A stretch of DNA of 64,000 nucleotides from Apricaphanius iberus (taxonomy: Eukaryota > Chordata > Actinopteri > Cyprinodontiformes > Aphaniidae): the NCBI GenBank assembly GCA_028564705.1, contig JAPXFQ010001795.1, positions 186,001 to 250,000 of the forward strand, written 5' to 3'. The first letter of the stretch is position 1. Each line of letters begins with the position of its first letter. A program made the translations under genes and the position numbers. Shown piece by piece: positions 50,701 to 57,040 of this stretch. The notes beneath the pieces are model-generated. The model saw only the letters and a program-made list of their open reading frames with translations, searched no databases and was not told where the DNA came from.

Positions 50701-51211
50701 AGAGGCTACAGGTACTCATTATTGAATTACTTGGAAAATAACATGTCATACATCTCAGTGTAGCAAGTGAATTAAAACAGAAAATCTACCAACTAGGCTG
50801 AGCCGCCATCCTCTCCATGTAGTCCTTGGCCAGGTCCAGGGCTCCAGCCCGGTGGGGGTACAGCAGGCAGAACATGGACAGCACGCCCAGATTGTTTCCA
50901 TAGACCTCGTTCCAGCGGGCGCTGAACTCAGCAGGGCTCCAGGGGGGCAGGTACTCCTCTGGGTGCTCCAACATAGTCTCCCCAGCCTCCCTGATCCTCC
51001 CGGCCATCTCCCGATGACTCCCTGCCGCCGCGTACTGCAGCTCCTCCACATCCCCACGGCTGAAGTACAACATGGGATGACCGTCATAGTTGCCCCCCAT
51101 GAAGGGGATTCCCCCGCTGGGGTCCACTTCGGCTGCAGGCACTGGAGCGAGCAGGGGCCACAGCAGACTTATGAAGAAGGCTGTGGGGGCCCCACGGGTG
51201 TGCGTTCTCAT
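16453..51211 (-). CDS. dse: Dermatan sulfate epimerase, five coding exons
   Basis: Coding exons are 50790-51211, 42883-43136, 25693-25932, 23432-23639 and 16453-18199. All introns are GT-AG, and phases 2, 1, 1, 2 join to 956 residues, close to human DSE (958). The start MRTHTRGAP is followed by a hydrophobic signal sequence (about residues 12-27). Landmarks are [43 protein letters not shown] and [14 protein letters not shown]. His207, Tyr263 and His452 align with the catalytic His205, Tyr261 and His450 reported for the human enzyme. Two hydrophobic C-terminal segments (about 901-919 and 933-949) fit membrane anchoring. The family converts D-glucuronate to L-iduronate in chondroitin to make dermatan sulfate in the secretory pathway. 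No stop or frameshift is seen. Introns of 7.7, 17.0, 2.1 and 5.2 kb are packed with transposons. Confidence 0.97.
18508..19428. mobile_element. hAT-type element with perfect 8-bp target duplication in DSE intron
   Basis: Starts TAGGGGTGTGAGGAA and ends GATTCCCATCCCTA, with GAATCG-rich subterminal repeats at both edges. It is flanked on both sides by exactly CTGCATTC (18500-18507 and 19429-19436). It is 921 bp with no transposase frame. The perfect duplication shows a clean, fairly recent insertion. Confidence 0.85.
19482..19575 (+). repeat. Short tandem repeat, about three units of 31-33 bp
   Basis: The unit contains CTAGCAGAAGCTAACCGTTA and is repeated three times with small differences just beyond the hAT element. 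Confidence 0.75.
20637..20752 (+). mobile_element. RTE/Rex3-type LINE 3' tail fragment
   Basis: Carries GTGATGGACTGGTGACGTGT, TCTCGCCCTATTACAG and GATAGGCACCAGCCCCCGTG. The same segments recur at 22279-22405 and 25490-25612, where they end in ATGG repeats. It is 3' UTR only, with no coding part. Confidence 0.65.
21540..21770 (+). mobile_element. LINE 3' UTR fragment (same family as 34343-34830)
   Basis: The stretch from TCTAATTATTTAAACATCTT to about 21770 matches 34610-34770, with small indels. That copy follows a recognisable LINE C-terminus, which identifies this one. Confidence 0.6.
22076..22561. mobile_element. hAT-type MITE with perfect 8-bp target duplication
   Basis: Ends CACATGTGTCAAACTC and AGTTTGACACCGCTG form inverted termini (GTGTCAAACT exact). 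Flanks are GTGTAGGG at 22068-22075 and 22562-22569, a perfect 8-bp duplication. The body includes GGCCCGGGGGCCAAATCCGG, typical of this fish and vertebrate family. An RTE-type tail (22279-22405) is inserted in it. Confidence 0.85.
22279..22405 (+). mobile_element. RTE/Rex3-type LINE 3' tail nested in a hAT MITE
   Basis: Has GTGATGGACTGGCGACCTGT, GGGTGTGTACCCCGCCTCTC and AGGCACCAGCCCCCC, ending AAAATGGATGGATGGATG. The ATGG-repeat end marks it as a LINE or LINE-mobilised 3' tail. Confidence 0.7.
23432..23639 (-). CDS. dse: DSE fourth coding exon
   Basis: After acceptor TTCCACCAG it encodes residues 306-374, including [19 protein letters not shown] and [11 protein letters not shown]. The donor is ATCTG/GTAAGC (GT at 23431-23430), leaving two bases of Trp375. 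Confidence 0.95.
24440..24975 (-). mobile_element. RTE-type LINE C-terminal fragment
   Basis: The minus-strand frame at 24457-24825 contains [30 protein letters not shown] and [20 protein letters not shown]. These are characteristic C-terminal segments of fish RTE-type reverse transcriptases. It is 5'-truncated. Confidence 0.75.
25004..25112 (+). mobile_element. tRNA-derived SINE head
   Basis: Contains an A box TAGCTCAGTGG and a B box GGGTTTGATTCC at tRNA-like spacing, then TCCTTGAACAAGACACTTTA. That segment follows the tRNA head in several vertebrate SINE families. It abuts the Rex3-like fragment, so it probably inserted into RTE DNA or was joined to it. Confidence 0.65.
25110..25460 (-). 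mobile_element. Rex3/RTE-like reverse transcriptase fragment
   Basis: The minus strand encodes [20 protein letters not shown] and [12 protein letters not shown], the diagnostic post-RT segment of Rex3-type LINEs. A decayed [15 protein letters not shown] segment lies upstream. Several stops are present. Confidence 0.8.
25490..25612 (+). mobile_element. RTE/Rex3-type LINE 3' tail fragment
   Basis: The third copy of the GTGATGGAGTGGCGACCTGT ... GGCACCAGCCCCC tail, ending AATGGATGGATGAATG. It lies about 80 bp from a DSE splice donor, in the intron. Confidence 0.65.
25693..25932 (-). CDS. dse: DSE third coding exon
   Basis: After acceptor GTTCCAG it encodes residues 226-305, including [22 protein letters not shown] with the catalytic Tyr263, and [13 protein letters not shown]. 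The donor is CTGCCAG/GTAACC (GT at 25692-25691). Confidence 0.95.
25940..28060. other. dse: DSE intron sequence, nothing recognised
   Basis: AT-rich intron DNA without a recognisable gene or full element. Open frames are short and have no motifs. Confidence 0.4.
28067..28290. mobile_element. Tc1-like terminal fragment or MITE
   Basis: Carries GCAAAAAGTATTTGGCAACC, ACCAATTGTGCATGTTGTCC and, at the other edge, AAGTATTTGGCCCC. These segments are usual at the ends of one fish Tc1-like family. A related end lies at about 47270-47325 in the opposite orientation. Confidence 0.55.
29385..29450 (-). mobile_element. LINE 3' tail fragment
   Basis: On the minus strand it reads TTCCCTTTTCGGATAATAAA followed by TGAACTGAACTGAAT, the form of a fish LINE 3' end with a simple-repeat tail. 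Confidence 0.45.
30799..30856. repeat. (AT)n microsatellite
   Basis: About 29 AT units followed by ACATACATACAT, inside the left arm of the candidate hAT composite. Confidence 0.95.
30945..31236 (+). repeat. Minisatellite, unit about 20-22 bp (GAATATATGGAATGAA core)
   Basis: About 14 units with the core GAATATATGGAATGAA, joined by AGTCT, AGTTT or CCTT linkers. The reverse complement of the same array occurs at 38462-38625. Confidence 0.9.
32600..33300 (+). mobile_element. Tc1-like transposase fragment interrupted by a G-tract
   Basis: Before the tract the plus strand encodes [12 protein letters not shown]. After it come ATGAATGCGGCCAAGTACAT (MNAAKYI), the CAACACGACAGTGACCC segment and the [16 protein letters not shown] segment holding the third catalytic acidic residue. 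These are consecutive parts of a Tc1 DDE domain. Stops and the G-tract make it inactive. Confidence 0.8.
32703..33000 (+). repeat. About 300-bp G-rich low-complexity tract
   Basis: Almost pure G with scattered T and rare A or C, replacing the TGGGGxTG codons of the Tc1 transposase in which it sits. It could form G-quadruplexes. Its length and composition may be affected by sequencing or assembly error. Confidence 0.9.
33405..33840 (-). mobile_element. Rex1/CR1-like LINE RT C-terminal fragment
   Basis: The minus-strand frame at 33645-33833 reads [20 protein letters not shown] and [12 protein letters not shown]. The plus-strand text further on (GACCTGCAGAAAAGCTCC, GTCTGTCAATGAAGGAGCT) is the reverse complement of the next RT segments. 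It is decayed. Confidence 0.8.
34340..34835 (+). mobile_element. LINE C-terminus and 3' UTR
   Basis: Plus-strand translation gives [19 protein letters not shown] then [10 protein letters not shown], the extreme C-terminus of a fish Rex1/CR1-like LINE. Its 3' UTR follows, ending CCCTTGTGGGACAATTAAAG and a TCTATTCTTATT tail. The same UTR recurs at 21540-21770, and the same tail on the minus strand at 37350-37425. Confidence 0.75.
34985..35335 (-). mobile_element. Tc1-like transposase C-terminal fragment
   Basis: The minus strand reads [19 protein letters not shown] and IHQHHVTPQ in one frame and [20 protein letters not shown] in another. This is the Tc1 C-terminus with a frameshift between them. 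Confidence 0.8.
37018..37190 (+). pseudogene. Broken Myb/SANT-like DNA-binding domain
   Basis: An ATG at about 37027 gives [20 protein letters not shown] and stops. One frame over, the sequence continues as [20 protein letters not shown] then FNWDKKQV. The spacing (W-x-D-x-EV, AEE, ERLA..L.ERGF..D.KQ) fits Myb/SANT-like domains found in vertebrate genes and in Harbinger-type transposons. One frameshift divides it. Confidence 0.5.
37350..37425 (-). mobile_element. LINE 3' tail
   Basis: The minus strand carries CCCCATGTTGGTCAATTAAA and a TCTATTGTATTCTATTCTGG end, matching the tail at 34790-34835. Confidence 0.55.
38110..38373 (-). other. Exon-like frame with strong splice donor, unrecognised
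   Basis: The minus-strand frame starts [14 protein letters not shown] and runs to GDRQLKW, where a consensus donor TGG/GTAAGT occurs (about 38118). It lies just inside the right arm of the candidate hAT composite, pointing inward, where a transposon gene could start. I see no zinc-finger or DDE motif. Confidence 0.3.
38462..38625 (-). repeat. Minisatellite, inverted counterpart of 30945-31236
   Basis: About eight units with TTCATTCCATATATTCAGAC or TTGATTCCATATATTCAAGG, the reverse complement of the left-arm array. Confidence 0.9.
38665..38765. repeat. AT-rich microsatellite
   Basis: Interrupted AT repeats in the right arm, mirrored by the array at 30799-30856. Confidence 0.9.
38940..40990. 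other. dse: DSE intron sequence, nothing recognised
   Basis: AT-rich with no gene or defined element. Short GCTAACAGTTAGC-type inverted repeats near 39745 are commonplace. Confidence 0.35.
41000..41935. mobile_element. Rearranged LTR retroelement with inverted LTR ends and 4-bp duplication
   Basis: Arms 41000-41103 and 41832-41935 are perfect 104-bp reverse complements. AGAC flanks both sides (40996-40999 and 41936-41939). The right arm is the end of a probable LTR, 41351-41935. The left arm is an inverted copy of the last 104 bp of that LTR, so both outer ends are LTR 3' ends. About 250 bp between the left arm and the LTR show no recognisable coding sequence. Confidence 0.6.
41351..41935 (+). 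repeat. Probable retroviral-type LTR (585 bp)
   Basis: Starts TGTTG and ends CAACA, the short inverted TG...CA ends of an LTR. It is immediately preceded by a purine tract AAAGAGGGAG (41341-41350) like a polypurine primer. An ATAAAT-type poly(A) signal is near 41460. The flanking coding region of the parent element is not present. Confidence 0.55.
42213..42330. mobile_element. hAT-like terminus, single end
   Basis: Begins TAGGGCTGATACAAATTATT and continues with ATCGATGAATCGG and GATTAATCGATTC, typical of hAT subterminal sequence. No matching right end was found within the next kilobase. Confidence 0.4.
42883..43136 (-). CDS. dse: DSE second coding exon
   Basis: After acceptor GGTTGCAG it completes Trp141 and encodes residues 142-225, including [10 protein letters not shown] and the HNH motif with the catalytic His207. 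The donor is ACCCAAG/GTAGGT (GT at 42882-42881). Confidence 0.95.
43977..44573. mobile_element. DNA-transposon MITE with 3-bp TCA duplication
   Basis: Ends GGGCGTTTTCACATG and CATGTAAAAATGCCC are inverted (13 of 15 paired). TCA flanks both sides (43974-43976 and 44574-44576). The 597-bp body has no transposase frame. A 3-bp duplication fits Harbinger-like elements, but TCA is not their usual TWA, so the superfamily is open. Confidence 0.5.
45590..45716. mobile_element. Tc1-like terminal remnant
   Basis: The segment ending CCAGTGTATCAAATACTTGT then TGTCCTACTATG resembles the right end of a fish Tc1-like family. The other end was not found. Confidence 0.4.
45715..45780. repeat. (TG)n and (TA)n microsatellite
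   Basis: TG repeats (about 45715-45735) grade into TATATA and CATATATACA repeats. Confidence 0.9.
46974..47049 (-). other. Exon-like acidic C-terminal segment, unidentified
   Basis: The minus strand reads [20 protein letters not shown] then QEIN and TAG (46976-46974). The acidic, low-hydrophobic composition looks like the C-terminal tail of a real protein. An acceptor-like T-run and ATTATGAG lie directly upstream. No partner exon was found. It could be the tail of a nested gene, a retrocopy remnant or chance. Confidence 0.25.
47270..47330 (-). mobile_element. Tc1-like terminal fragment
   Basis: On the minus strand it reads AAGTATTTGGCAGCCACCAA then TTGTGCAAATTCTCC, the same end as at 28067. 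Confidence 0.5.
48031..49356 (-). mobile_element. Tc1-like element with both ends, inactive
   Basis: Inverted ends of about 65 bp (CAGTACTATGTAAAAGTTTT and the reverse complement of CGTATAATACTG) are flanked by TA on both sides (48029-48030 and 49357-49358). The minus-strand transposase gene is degenerate. A remaining frame (48597-48944) holds [20 protein letters not shown] and [12 protein letters not shown], the paired-type DNA-binding half. At 1326 bp its length fits Tc1. Confidence 0.85.
50513..50566 (+). repeat. Degenerate telomere-like CCCTAA repeats
   Basis: Contains ATAACCCTAGCC, AAACCCTAACCCTAGCCCTA. The units are imperfect and few, so this is an interstitial trace rather than a telomere. 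Confidence 0.6.
50790..51211 (-). CDS. dse: DSE first coding exon
   Basis: The ATG at 51211-51209 opens the signal peptide and the N-terminal part, ending ...[12 protein letters not shown] plus two bases of a Trp codon. The exon itself begins upstream at about 51255 after acceptor CCCTCTCAG, so 51212-51255 is 5' UTR. The donor is AGTTG/GTAGAT (GT at 50789-50788). The in-frame upstream ATGs at about 51380 lie beyond the acceptor and are not used. Confidence 0.94.
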
Positions 51212-51255
51212 CGTCTCATCAGAGAGGGGACTGTTGCATTGCCAAAGGAGCTCAG

Positions 51256-54200
51256 CTGAGAGGGAGAAAAGAGGATTAGGGAAAGCCAGCCAGAGTTTTC
51301 TTACAAAAGTCCTGCATTCCTTGAATAATGAGATCCAGCTGTAGTCCAGATGATGCAGAATTTCCATACTCATATATGCCATAACTGAGCTGTGTCATAA
51401 AGGGCTGCAAATACATTATTCTGGTAAAGAGAAAAAAGTCTTCAACCAAAACCTACTACTTCACAGAGGGACACACAATGGCCCACAAACTCTGCTCTGA
51501 ACTGACCAGTAAATTCCATGAATTCTTTTAAGTTCTAGCAGCAGTTTGGTGGAAAAGCTCATGTTGTGCTCCAAAGGATTTTAAGGTAGGAATCGGGGGT
51601 AACCAGCAGTAAACAGCGACTTTTAACACAGGATGACACATAAAGCTGCTATTCCTCCTCAAGCTAATTTGACATTTGACCCCTGAAGGGGTTACATTCC
51701 TTTGTGGTCAACACGAGGCTGGAAGACTCTAGACTAATTCATCACACTGAAGCATGACTGGGAGGGTAATCGCCTTGAGTTAGGATGATTTGAAACAAAT
51801 AAGATCACATATAAACAACATAGTTTATCCTTATAAACAGTGAGAGCTTTAGTCAAGAGATTTAATAAAAAAGATGGCTACCTTCCTACTTTAGAGCCAC
51901 AGGGACTGCAGACAGCTGTCTGTTCTCTGTCATTATCATATCTTTTAAATGATTTCGGACTTGGCTTTAAGAGCTAGCAAATCTGAATCATAAACTTGTA
52001 TACAGGAAATACAACTGAGATGTCATTTAGAGCCCTGAACAGCCAAAGAATAAAAAAAGCTTTCTCCACCATGCTGGGGATTAAAATCTTAGTATATTGT
52101 CAAAGTTTGAGGGTAAAATAAATAGTTTTTCTATGTATTCAAAAAGGGTGCCACAGTTTGAAGGTATGACTCAAGCTTTGTAACTCTGTCAAGAATTAAT
52201 GTGAAAAACATGTGTTCAAAGAATTTGTGGGCGGGGAAACAAACATATTTAATCAGTTGCAGAGGGCTCCAAGTCAATCCCGTTTTCTACCTGTAAAAGA
52301 AACCATCTTTTAAACCAAGTCATATGCACTTGTTTTTTCTTTGTAATTAAAACTTGACCTTCCAATGCTTGATATTTACTGAAGCAAAACCAAATATATT
52401 TCATTTTAGTAGACTTTGGGTATAACATTAAAGAAGAACTTAAATAGACTGATGGTTCGTATGGAGTGTCCCATAGAACAAACAACTTCAGAAAAAAAAG
52501 ACTGAAAAAGTCTCTATTGCATCAGAATATTATTGCAAACAGTAGAAAAATATGAATATAAAAGGGTTTCATCTTCTAATTACAGTGGACCTCCACTTAT
52601 TCACAGATTGTTTTTGTAGAGCATATCTTAAAATATATTCTGTGGAAAAAATGCAGCTTGGAAACCTGAACTACCTAGGCCCAATGCTACCTGACACGGC
52701 ATTTGCTGCTGATTGGCTGAGAGTGGAGATGTGAAAGGCTGTAACAGTTTCCATCGTGTGTATGAATCTAAATCGGGTATATGATTAAGCGTTTTTTGAG
52801 GTGTCTCAAGTATAAAGCCCAGTTTATATTTCTCCAACAGCCAGTTTGCACTCACACCGACACGTATTGATGGAGATGCTTTGTTTTATACTTCTTCGTT
52901 GTTGTAAAACAATTCCCACCAGGACAACATTGTGTGTAGACCTTTTATGGTGGGTCTGCCTACGCTTGCAGTGATGTCTCTGGTCAACGACAGGTTATTT
53001 ACTTCAGCTTGTAAACATACATTCACTCAATGGCCGACAGAAAGTTCATTGAATACTCTAAAAACACATGGAAACAAACCCAGCGGCCTGTTTTGTTGTT
53101 CTCTACACCTGCTGTTCAAAATCGGCAAACACCATATTAGATCAACTGGCCTACCAATATAAAGATTCTAGTGCCCAAAAGCTGCATTTGCTATTGGCCT
53201 TTCGCTTCACACCTGAATTGATTCTTTTTTGTGGCCAGAAATACTTCCAAAAAGCTAAACTAATTCATTTTAAAGGGAGCCTATAAGAAACTTTAGTGAC
53301 CTTCTTTTGCCTAGTTGAGTTGTAGTGTGAAGCAACACTGCACTACATACTGTATACAGCTGGAGAAAGCACTGGTTTCTTTGGTAGATTCTAACATCTC
53401 ATTAAATGAACTTTTTCTAACAGTTTTTAACAGTAACTTTTTAAAACCTCTGTAAACATGATACCAGTAACCAGCCCTTTGCCTACTGGAGCTACACAAA
53501 GAAACCTGCAACCAACTGTTTTTAGTTTTAATACTAAACTGGTTGTGTGGAAGTAAAGAAACAAATATTCATTATGTGATTCCAGTTAAAACTATTTATT
53601 GTGTGACATCTTGGCCATGCAAACATGGATACTGTATTTGGAATATGATTTTATTTCAAGTTTGCATTCATGTAAATTCTGCATGTCAGTGACATTTTTT
53701 GGCCTGTTGGATAAACCTTTAATGACCTCAGTGTCCATACTGGATGTATAATTTTAGTGGCCCAGATCCTAAAGCTCAGTAACAACAGTGAGGACATAGA
53801 GATGATGGTAAAAAAGGTGGGACAATGTTAATCAATAGTAAAACCTGTTAACGTGTCACCCTAATATTAAACCGTCCAATCAGTGGACAGGTTTCTCTAC
53901 ACTAGTCTAAGTCTTCATCCCTTTCGGTCGGCCAGTGTGTCCAATGGCCAATAAAAAAGAAAGAACGAAAGTCAGTGGAACAATAAAATTTGGTCTCTGC
54001 TCTGCTTTGCCTTTGAAACGAGGGTGTGGAGACACGCAGCGCCATCATCTGTCGAATTAAGCGTTCTGCAGCAGGCCTGCAGAGGTAATCGTAGACGTGC
54101 CCAATTTTTTTTTATATTTGTTGATAGCTACGGAGAGTGCAAGCCTGTGATTGGTCAGCATGCCCCTTCGTTTAGATTTATCAACAGCACCGCCATTTCC

Positions 54201-56800
54201 AAAAAAACTGAGTGCAGAAGTACCTAGCAGCAGGATCCGTTAAAATAATGAGGGAGGAGCTATAATATTGCCTGTAATATATTATTTATATTTACTTATA
54301 ATATTTGTTCACAAAAACTTCTTTTAAGGATTAAAAGACGCAGAAGTGGTTCAAGGGAAAAGTTGTGCTTACAAAATTCAAAAGTAAAACCTTAAACATT
54401 CTGGCGTTAACTCCAATAATAACAGGTTTTTCCCAGAAAAGTGCGACGCCCCCTGTTGTCCTGGTGGTGAATCGCTTCACAAGACTACCCAGGCAACAGA
54501 GAAGTCTGAAAGGAAAACATCTCTGTCTGTGTGCTTGTTCAAACTTGCTGACAGAGAAGTAGAAACTAGGCATTATTCAGGACATTTTCAACTTGTTTAT
54601 CTTTAAACATCTGATTTCCAGAGCTAAAATTCTCCTCATCTCCTTTAAATAACCACTTTTGGAGGAGGTTCAGGTTTTTATCTCACTTTGTTCCAAAACA
54701 CTCTAAAATTATATTAATTAATTTATTATTAATTATTATTATACACTTTCTTATTATAAAAGGCATTTATGTACCATTTGCATGTTCTGACTGAATGTGA
54801 TATTGTTGCAGCTGATGACCAATTAATGAGCAGCTTTGAGAATGTTCTGGTTTTAGTCAGCATTCTCCACGTTTTATCGGAATGAGAACAAACAAACCTT
54901 CCAACACCGTCTCCCTTTTTTTTCGATGTGGATTCGGGATTAATCACTGAATGTTGCTTTGATCCATTGGTCTGCAGCCTATGACTGCTTCCCTTCAGCC
55001 GTCTGGAACCTTGTTGAGCTGTTAATGGTGAAGGAAAATGGATTCAGCTGATTTCTTCATTGACTCCAGTTTGATTTCTTAGTCGTTTTTGTTGAACATT
55101 TATGTGACCTGATATTTTCTAAAATACTTTATAAAAGTATTTCTTACAACCTAGTTTTTTTGTTTAAGTCATACAGAGTTTACAGGGAACAAGCATCATC
55201 TGCTCAGATTTACACTGAAGATGTTTTATAATCCTTTCCATTGTTTTAGCTGACAGCTCTGCGGCTGAATGTTTCTGTAAACCAGCTAGTTGCTTCAGCA
55301 AGTTCAAGTCTGCAAATGTATTCTCTGTTGACTAAAGACTCATTTGCCTTGGTTGTAGAAAAGCATATTTGAAGTTAACTGCATCACTGTCGCTAACTAA
55401 AATGTGCCGCTCCTGACAATATCAGATCTTTTTTTTTGAGGAATGTCTTAAAAAGTCAGAATTCTCAGCTGTAACTAGGTTTGCTTAATAAAATCCTATT
55501 TTTCGGCTAATTTAGAGGTTTTCTCCTCACCATTAGGTGACTAAATTTTTTCACCATACCGAAGTCAGTGTTTTATAGTGATCTTATTTTAAAACGTCAT
55601 AATATTGGGTGGAGATTATTTTAAATGCATTTTTCTGGAAATCATCTAATTAATAGTACTGCTTCCATGTGTAAATAACATTTTCTGGAAAATAACTGGA
55701 AAACCAAACAAAGGTCAAGTAATCCCTCAGGTGTGCTAACTAAAATAAAGGATAGAAATCAGGGAAGTCCAAAGTTGGCCTTCCAAGGGTGCTTGATGCA
55801 GATAGACGAAGCATTGATCTTTTAAAAACCTTTAACATTTTCTTTTATAGAGAAAATGAACCTATCTAGCCACGTTATCTCATAAACCCACCTTGTTGCA
55901 TCCAAGTCTAATTTGTTATCTATTTGTGGGTTTTTGTGACATCAGTGTCCTTTATTAAACAGTAGCTAGGCATAAAGAAGGGCAGAGAAAGTGGAAGACC
56001 TGCAACAAACAGCCTGAAGAAGGGGACAACCACACTGAGGACTCTAACCTCTGGACATGGTGCCCCAACATCTGCTTTACAAATTCATCTCTAGGCTAAA
56101 CATTTTTAAAGAAAGTGTGCCCATTTAAAGTCAGTAGTTTTTTGCTGCCTTTTACAATTTGCTAAATTCAAACATTGCAAGTTAAACAACTTTAATCTAA
56201 CTGCTTGAAGTTTGGAAACCACAGATATAAAATGAAGGCATGACTTATTCATTGTGAATATTGTGTTTCTGTAAAGAAAAAGCAGCAATGAAAAGGCCAT
56301 ATGTAGACCGTGAGCTGTTTCCAGGTTTGTTCTGATGAAAGCTGGAGTTCTTGTTCATGTGTCTGAGAAGTTTCCAGTCGGAAGACTTCCTGTGGGCTGC
56401 TGGAGCTGCTGGACAACGACAGCTCTGCTTCAGGAACGGAATCCGTAAAACCAAGCGGAATATGGCTGCCCATCATCGGTATCTGGCTCCGACCCTTCGG
56501 GACAAACAGAACTTCTTGTTCCCAGTGAAGCCGTCCCTCCCTCGGCTCTCTGGCCACCTTCACTTTCTCCAACTTTCACCTCCTTTCTCTTCCTCTGTGT
56601 TTAACCTCCCAAGCCTCCATCTTCTGTCTGACTTTTCAGGTTCCAACTAACAACTCAAACTAAAACAACCCGATATTAGACCGAAATCTCCCATAATCAT
56701 GGTATTAATAAGGCGCATCTGCAGCACACTGGCAGCCCTGATCCGTCGGCTGTGAAGAGCCCCTGGCAGCAGCAGCAGGAGGAGAAGTTGGTTCGGTTAC
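51256..56800. other. dse: DSE first intron (inferred), little recognised
   Basis: AT-rich intron DNA. Near 52583 a TACAGTGGACCTCCACTTAT segment resembles a pogo-like terminus, but no second end was paired. The open frames at 56249-56650 overlap on both strands and are not supported. Confidence 0.35.
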
Positions 56801-57040
56801 CTGTCAGAAGAAAGCCCAAAGCCCGGGCTCAGAGCCATGTTCCCCCGGCGCTCCAGCAGGATCATCGATGGGTCCGATCGGCTTTTATTTTGGTGTTCCG
56901 AAAGGAGCCGAAGTCAGGGAGTGAAGGGAAGTGTGTGAGAGGGGAGGAAGGGAGGGAAGGGGGGACGGAGCTTCATGCTGGGGAACCAGGAGGGGCAGCA
57001 GGGGAGAGAGGCTCCTGATGGAGGAGCCCTCCTCCCACTG
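56740..57040 (-). promoter_or_regulatory. dse: GC-rich block, probable DSE promoter and non-coding first exon
   Basis: GC- and CpG-rich sequence upstream of the DSE start. The minus strand has a strong donor CTGACAG/GTAACC (exon end at 56801). The first coding exon begins at an acceptor, so a non-coding 5' exon must exist upstream, and this is the best candidate. It is inferred only. Confidence 0.45.

Noticed and set aside
56249..56650. Frames of about 100 codons near the DSE promoter
   Set aside because: They overlap on opposite strands and show no family motifs or splice logic.
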